Shown here: piece by piece, positions 60,160-64,000 of the stretch
Numbering within the stretch: the stretch's first letter is position 1
Layout: each line of letters starts with the position of its first letter
Translations under genes and position numbers: made by a program
Notes under the pieces: generated by a model
Database searches by the model: none
What the model was told of the DNA's origin: nothing
What the model saw: only the letters and a program-made list of their open reading frames with translations
Origin: Candidatus Saccharibacteria bacterium UBA5148
Lineage (GTDB): Bacteria; Patescibacteriota; Saccharimonadia; Saccharimonadales; UBA4665
Assembly (NCBI GenBank): GCA_002413835.1
Contig: DHXU01000003.1
Span: 179,807 to 243,806, forward strand
DNA length: 64,000 nucleotides
Reading direction: 5' to 3'

Positions 60160-60684
60160 TTACGCCGTTGCCTTGTCAGAAATACCATCAAGCAGAGCGT
60201 GAAGGTTACCAGACAGTGCGTTGGTGATGTCGTTGACCGGTGAAAGCAGCATAGCCACAACTTGCCCGATGAGCTCGTTCTTGCCAGGGAGTGTCGCCAG
60301 GGATTTGACTTCGTCAGCCGTCAGGAACTTGCCTTCTGCAGAGATGGCGCCGACAAATTCAAGTGTCGGGTTCAGCTTTGCAAATTTGGCAATGGCCTGG
60401 GCGGGTGCGACTTCGTCCTGAGCATTGAAGGCGTACAGTAGCATGCCTTCCAGTGCGCTGGTATCAACACCTTTCAGAGCGTCGTTCTGCTGGATGGCCT
60501 TGATGACCAGGCGGTTCTTGACGACCTTGAGCTGTGTACCTGAACCCCGGCTGCTACGGCGTAGTTCCTGTAATGCCTTGACGGTCGTACCTTGGTACTT
60601 CGTCACGACAGTCATTTTCGATGCGCTGAGCAGTTCTGCAACTTCAGCGACAACTTCATTCTTCTTAACTTTTGTTAGTGCCAT
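60160..60684 (-). CDS. rplJ: Ribosomal protein uL10
   Basis: This is 174 aa: MALTKVKKNEVVAEVAELLSASKMTVVTKYQGTTVKALQELRR, FAKLNPTLEFVGAISAEGKFL and a helical C-terminus for bL12 docking. It is upstream of rplL in the usual order. AAAGGAAG precedes the ATG. The leader of about 250 bases upstream may hold the autoregulatory L10 leader. Confidence 0.97.
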   Translation of the reverse strand: MALTKVKKNEVVAEVAELLSASKMTVVTKYQGTTVKALQELRRSSRGSGTQLKVVKNRLVIKAIQQNDALKGVDTSALEGMLLYAFNAQDEVAPAQAIAKFAKLNPTLEFVGAISAEGKFLTADEVKSLATLPGKNELIGQVVAMLLSPVNDITNALSGNLHALLDGISDKATA

Positions 60685-60937
60685 TCGTACTTCCTTTGGC
60701 GCATAGACTGGTGTCTGTGCGGATTACGTAAGTTCCTGCAGATCTTCGACCTAGATGCTGCCTGTTTCTCGTTGCCAAACAAAAACGCCTTCCCGGAGCT
60801 TGTTGCTGACCAAAAGACGTTCAAACGTTCTGCATATGCAAAATTTGTTTGTACCTTGGTGACTTATTAAGGTCGAATATGATTTCGATCCCGTCACTGT
60901 CTCTGGCAACTTATCTGTTAGTATAGGGTATTTGGCA
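60685..60937 (-). promoter_or_regulatory. Leader of rplJ, candidate L10 autoregulatory region
   Basis: There is no ORF of note in the 250 bases before rplJ. Ribosomal protein L10-L12 complexes commonly repress their own operon by binding a leader hairpin, so this is the expected place. I see CG-rich segments (around 60780-60800) able to pair, but I cannot identify the specific L10-binding kink-turn by eye. Confidence 0.3.
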
Positions 60938-61294
60938 CTAATCGTCAAGATATGACGGCCGTACTATGTCCGCAACAGCACTGGCGAGGCGTTCACGCGC
61001 CCGTAATAATTTTTGAGCCTCCAGATGACGCAATAGTGTGTCTGGGATAACGTCGAGACCGACCACGCCGAGTCGGATGGCAGCTTTACGCTCGGCAATC
61101 ATTTGCAGCTGAATTGTCTCGACGGTTTCCCGCGAGCCTGTACCCCAATAGGCCGTAACCGGATTACCTGGCATCCAGCTGTGCAACAGAGCCTGATCCT
61201 CGACCGTCAGTACCTTATCTGATGGCTCCATGAGATGCGCGGGTATGGTGGGGTACACATCGGGTAGCTCCGGATCATGATACGTCTCACCCAT
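60938..61294 (-). CDS. Hypothetical protein, 118 aa
   Basis: This is a soluble protein (MGETYHDPELPDVYPTIPAHLMEPSDKVLTVEDQALLHSWMPGNPV...). Its C-terminal helix-rich part is basic (ERKAAIRLGVVGLDVIPDTLLRHLEAQKLLRARERLASAV). Its ATG overlaps the stop of the gene at 61287 by eight bases, so the two are an operon. No family recognised. Confidence 0.65.
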   Translation of the reverse strand: MGETYHDPELPDVYPTIPAHLMEPSDKVLTVEDQALLHSWMPGNPVTAYWGTGSRETVETIQLQMIAERKAAIRLGVVGLDVIPDTLLRHLEAQKLLRARERLASAVADIVRPSYLDD

Positions 61295-61586
61295 TGGTAG
61301 ATTGTTCCGGGGTGTTATGACTGCTCATGCCTTTATTTTCACCATCGTTCAGCGCCTGGTCGCCGAGTTTCTGAGCGGCCGAAGTATCAGGGGCAACACT
61401 AAAAACACGGTCATGTTTTTCGTCATACAGTGCATCATCGTCGCCTGCATGTGGATTCTCACCGTCCGTAGGTGTCACAAGCAGTTCTGGATCAACTCCT
61501 TGGAGCAGCCAGCGCCTGATCTCGCCTTTTGAGGCACGATTTATCCACGGTCCTTTATGATTATCTGAATTACTAGTTTCGCTCAT
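61287..61586 (-). CDS. Hypothetical protein, 99 aa, downstream of a structured RNA
   Basis: This is an acidic, low-complexity protein (MSETSNSDNHKGPWINRASKGEIRRWLLQGVDPELLVTPTDGENPHAG). A short helical segment GEIRRWLLQGVDPELL stands out. AGAGGAAC, a moderate ribosome binding site, is about nine bases upstream. A terminator/pseudoknot candidate ends 27 bases before the ATG, suggesting expression is controlled by attenuation. Overlaps the following gene. Confidence 0.6.
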   Translation of the reverse strand: MSETSNSDNHKGPWINRASKGEIRRWLLQGVDPELLVTPTDGENPHAGDDDALYDEKHDRVFSVAPDTSAAQKLGDQALNDGENKGMSSHNTPEQSTNG

Positions 61587-61612
61587 GCTATGTTCCTCTA
61601 TCAGTTGTGTAT

Positions 61613-61707
61613 AAAAACAGGCTCCCGGTTGAAGCCTGTTGTGCTATCGGGGCTGTGCTGGAAGCGTTAGAACGCCCGGGCTTCAACCATAGTGAAGCAC
61701 AGCCCCA
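61613..61707 (-). ncRNA. Structured leader RNA / attenuator candidate
   Basis: On the minus strand the order is: GGGGCTGTGCT (61707-61697), then GGTTGAAGCC (61689-61680), then AGCACAGCCCC (61660-61650), which closes an 11-bp stem with the first. Then ACAGGCT (61640-61634), the segment TCAACC, and AGCCTGT (61624-61618) followed by TTTTTATA, a terminator. GGTTGAAGCC is perfectly complementary to GGCTTCAACC (61637-61628), overlapping the terminator's 5' arm. It could form a pseudoknot or antiterminator. The ligand is unknown. Confidence 0.6.
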
Positions 61708-61941
61708 TACGGCTGAGAAGAATCACTTTTATACATTGCTGTATGTTACTGAAACGCATGGTACCATATAACTCCTATCACCTTCTCATGTCAATAAGAT
61801 AGAGCTGGATAAAGCTTGCATTTATGGCATTATGAGTATAATGTTAGTTATTGGTTGCCAAGCACTTACCAAGAATTGGCGACATTGACCATAGAAGTAC
61901 ATAGCAGCGGCGACGCTGGAAAAGATTGTAATCATAAGACA

Positions 61942-62487
61942 ATGTCCGAGTATACGAATACACCGCCCCAGCATGAAAGCTTCCTGGACCCGACTATAGC
62001 CGATATACTCCAGGATTTCGAGGATCAGTTGGTATATGGCGATAAGGCTGCCTTCAGAGCCCTCCCTGATCTCGAAGCACGGGTGTATGACGCTTGTTGG
62101 AAGCTTGCTGAGAATCCACAAGACCAGCGCAAAGTCGCTAGGGCTGTCAATCTGCGAAGCCTGTATGCAGTCCGTAGCATCGACATTAAATCAAAAACTG
62201 TACCGGCCGATGAGGACTGGCCTTACAACATACCGTACCATAATGATTTCTGGCAGCAAGTCGATTACGGCATTAAGGCATACCTGCTGAAGTACGGTTA
62301 TCCGGTACCCGGAGCAGCTGCAGATGCATACGAGACACTGAACGAGCACGGCATCTATGTCGGTGGAGTACTGATAGCTGATATGAATGGCCGCCAGGTG
62401 GCCAGACAGACACTCCGTGATCCGGCGTACGAAGCGCCGCATCACGTTACCTACGTCATCAAACAATCTACTCCGGAATCTGTGTAG
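61942..62487 (+). CDS. Hypothetical protein, 181 aa
   Basis: MSEYTNTPPQHESFLDPTIADILQDFEDQLVYGDKAAFRALPDLEARVYDACWKLAE... is a soluble protein of mixed helices and strands; I recognise no family. The frame is open back to 61816, but the N-terminal codons there have a different character. TATAAT near 61835 would give a leader of about 95 bases; start choice is uncertain. It converges on thyX. Confidence 0.6.
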   Translation: MSEYTNTPPQHESFLDPTIADILQDFEDQLVYGDKAAFRALPDLEARVYDACWKLAENPQDQRKVARAVNLRSLYAVRSIDIKSKTVPADEDWPYNIPYHNDFWQQVDYGIKAYLLKYGYPVPGAAADAYETLNEHGIYVGGVLIADMNGRQVARQTLRDPAYEAPHHVTYVIKQSTPESV

Positions 62488-62488
62488 G

Positions 62489-64000
62489 TTAGTTGAACTG
62501 ACTTAGTTTGAACTGTGTATAGCGCTCGGCTGCCAGCCTGGTCAGAGCTTCATCTTCGCCCTGGTTCACGAATACCATGGCACTGGCTATGATGGGGTGC
62601 ACTTCAGCGACCTTGTTGTGCATTTCGGCAACTAATTTGCGGTACGTCGGATGGCCTTGCGGGCTGGTGCGAAGCTCGTGAAAATGAAATGCTTCACGGG
62701 CGTTGTAGGTAACTTTCCAGCGCATCTTGTGTCCCAGAAGGGTGGCGTATTGCGCCTCCAGTTCATGACCATTTGCCTGGAGTAGGCCATGCAGCTTCAG
62801 GCTGATTGCGAAGCACTCTTCGAACAGATCCTCAAGTCCGGCTTCCTCTATGAGTTTCGGTACATCGAAGCCATACCGCGGGGTGAGCTCCTGCCATGCA
62901 AGGTCATCAACCATGCGGTGCCGCTGCAGGTCGCAGAAGATACCAAAATCACAGACCAGATCCCAGCTATAGTGGATTTTCTCCAGTGCCCGGCCCGGTT
63001 TGTGGCGGCGGTTCAAACGTTCGCCAAAGTATGTCTGCAAGACCTTCGCCTTGTCGTCATACGACCACTGCGCGACCTCGGCTTTAATATCCTTGAGCGG
63101 CAAATGGCTGTGCTCGTACAGAATATCGGCGACGATGTCGAGCTCGTTGCGCGGGTAGACATCCGACAGGGTCACAGCTGGCGGTTGGCCATCAGCATGA
63201 ACCTTGGAGAGCATGTCGCGCGCCAGTTCTGCCGTCTGGGTGCGGGTATTCGCCCGGTAGGCGATCATCGCACCACCTCGCTCTGGTTTGTCGGCGCGCT
63301 CCAGCAGTACAGGAACAACTTTGCGAGCTTGCTCAAGTAGTTGCTGGCCAATATCCCGGGCTTCGGGCATATCATCGCTCAGCAGGTGCATGATAAGGCT
63401 CTCGAGGGCCTGCCCGGAGGCATAGACGCCGACTGTCGTGGTGGTGGCGGTCGGTAGCACGACACGGGCGGCATCGCAGGCTTGAGCCCGGACAGCACCG
63501 TGCCAGGCACCGTCACGTTCCTTCTGAGGGGTGTCCGAAGTGCCAGCAATGTAATTGGTCAGTTTATGGACCATATCGGAATATATATCAAAGATGGTGT
63601 CCATGTGCAGGATGTATTCGTCACGAATTGCGCCCTTGAGAGTCTTGGGTACGTAATAGCGGTACTTACCCTCGGCTGATTTTTGATCGAAATAAATATA
63701 GCGCGTTGACTGCTCCAGATAGGCTGCCAGCCTGCCCCATTCCAGCTTCTTGGTCATATATTTGGTAGTATTTTCAATTACGAAGTGTAGTCCGGCCAGC
63801 TGCTGCACTGAGTCGTCCCCGTACGCTGTAATGACACGCCTCAGCAGTTGCTCGTCCTTGCCAAGCTGAGCGGCGAACTCGTCGAGAATCGTGATCCGCA
63901 TGTCATCACCCCGCCGACTGAGGCGGGCCATGGCAGCGGCGATTGTCATTGGGCTGAGCTTATCGGTAAAGGCATAGACGTTGCTATCAGTCGAGGTGAC
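62489..64000 (-). CDS. thyX: Long tandem ThyX-type FAD-dependent thymidylate synthase, 5' end cut by window edge
   Basis: Frame is open from the window edge (VTSTDSNVYAFTDKLSP precedes the internal MTIAAAM), so the start is outside. Length exceeds 500 aa, about twice a normal ThyX. The first half has HFVIENTTKYMTKKLEWGRLAAYLEQSTRYIYFD (aligns with the ThyX motif, RHR replaced by WGR). The second half has FCDLQRHRMVDDLAWQELTPRYGFD (RHR present, motif stretched by three residues). Catalytic competence is uncertain; it probably binds FAD and dUMP across the two halves. Confidence 0.8.
   Translation of the reverse strand, partial: VTSTDSNVYAFTDKLSPMTIAAAMARLSRRGDDMRITILDEFAAQLGKDEQLLRRVITAYGDDSVQQLAGLHFVIENTTKYMTKKLEWGRLAAYLEQSTRYIYFDQKSAEGKYRYYVPKTLKGAIRDEYILHMDTIFDIYSDMVHKLTNYIAGTSDTPQKERDGAWHGAVRAQACDAARVVLPTATTTTVGVYASGQALESLIMHLLSDDMPEARDIGQQLLEQARKVVPVLLERADKPERGGAMIAYRANTRTQTAELARDMLSKVHADGQPPAVTLSDVYPRNELDIVADILYEHSHLPLKDIKAEVAQWSYDDKAKVLQTYFGERLNRRHKPGRALEKIHYSWDLVCDFGIFCDLQRHRMVDDLAWQELTPRYGFDVPKLIEEAGLEDLFEECFAISLKLHGLLQANGHELEAQYATLLGHKMRWKVTYNAREAFHFHELRTSPQGHPTYRKLVAEMHNKVAEVHPIIASAMVFVNQGEDEALTRLAAERYTQFKLSQFN

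Noticed and set aside
61613..61707. Structured RNA considered as 4.5S/SRP RNA
   Set aside because: The conserved SRP helix-8 sequence (GGAAG...AGCAG context) is missing and a terminator lies right before an ORF.

Overview
The window is bacterial and looks like a Patescibacteria (CPR) chromosome, most probably Candidatus Saccharibacteria (TM7). This is inference from gene content and no database was searched. Supporting points are a compact genome with overlapping genes, a full F1Fo ATP synthase operon beside a lone type-II NADH dehydrogenase and an FAD-linked lactate/glycolate-type dehydrogenase, MscL with a C-terminal zinc ribbon, a long tandem ThyX, and many small unrecognised secreted proteins. 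UGA is an ordinary stop (for example in dnaX), so the UGA=Gly code of Absconditabacteria/Gracilibacteria does not apply. Many genes have a -10 hexamer ending exactly 6 to 8 nt before the start codon, which implies leaderless transcripts. I used this rule to choose many starts.

Layout. 0-4.2 kb: partial P-loop kinase, unknown genes (one ending at an in-frame amber codon), corrinoid adenosyltransferase, glutaredoxin. 4.25-11.7 kb: ATP synthase operon atpZ-B-E-F-H-A-orf-G-orf-D-C with two unexplained small ORFs inside. 12-22 kb: aquaporin with a histone-like tail, UvrD-type helicase-nuclease, NDH-2, a lipoprotein, FAD-linked oxidase, and a two-component system. 22-28 kb: envelope glycolipid functions (GT2, GT-C, two flippase-like proteins), MscL, YihY/BrkB. 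28-34 kb: secreted and membrane proteins, several built from TSGNA/TGDA repeats.

35.5-45.4 kb is an AT-richer accessory island. Its left part is a minus-strand array of mostly single-gene units: alpha/beta hydrolases, HAD, two Nudix, a coiled-coil protein, membrane proteins and a two-gene unit. Each unit ends in the same roughly 30-bp imperfect palindrome, often followed by a terminator hairpin and then a leaderless promoter for the next gene. The organisation resembles an integron cassette array or a phage moron array, but the repeat does not fit the canonical attC consensus and no integron integrase is visible. Its right part carries a HUH replication initiator of the two-tyrosine type, preceded by a 10-bp hairpin whose loop and 3' arm spell CTTGATA (the nick sequence of phiX174/pC194-type origins), and a large serine recombinase whose reading frame runs into the antisense of tRNA-Gln(UUG). 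This is an integrated rolling-circle-type element at a tRNA gene.

45.4-64 kb returns to the chromosomal backbone: VanY-type carboxypeptidase, alpha/beta hydrolase plus two GT4 glycosyltransferases (lipid glycosylation), AI-2E-type permease, cysS, DHH phosphoesterase, recR, ebfC, GT-C-like membrane protein, dnaB, dnaX, rplL/rplJ, unknown genes behind a candidate pseudoknot/attenuator RNA, and a partial tandem thyX. RecR and DnaX both lack the zinc-finger cysteines usual in their families.
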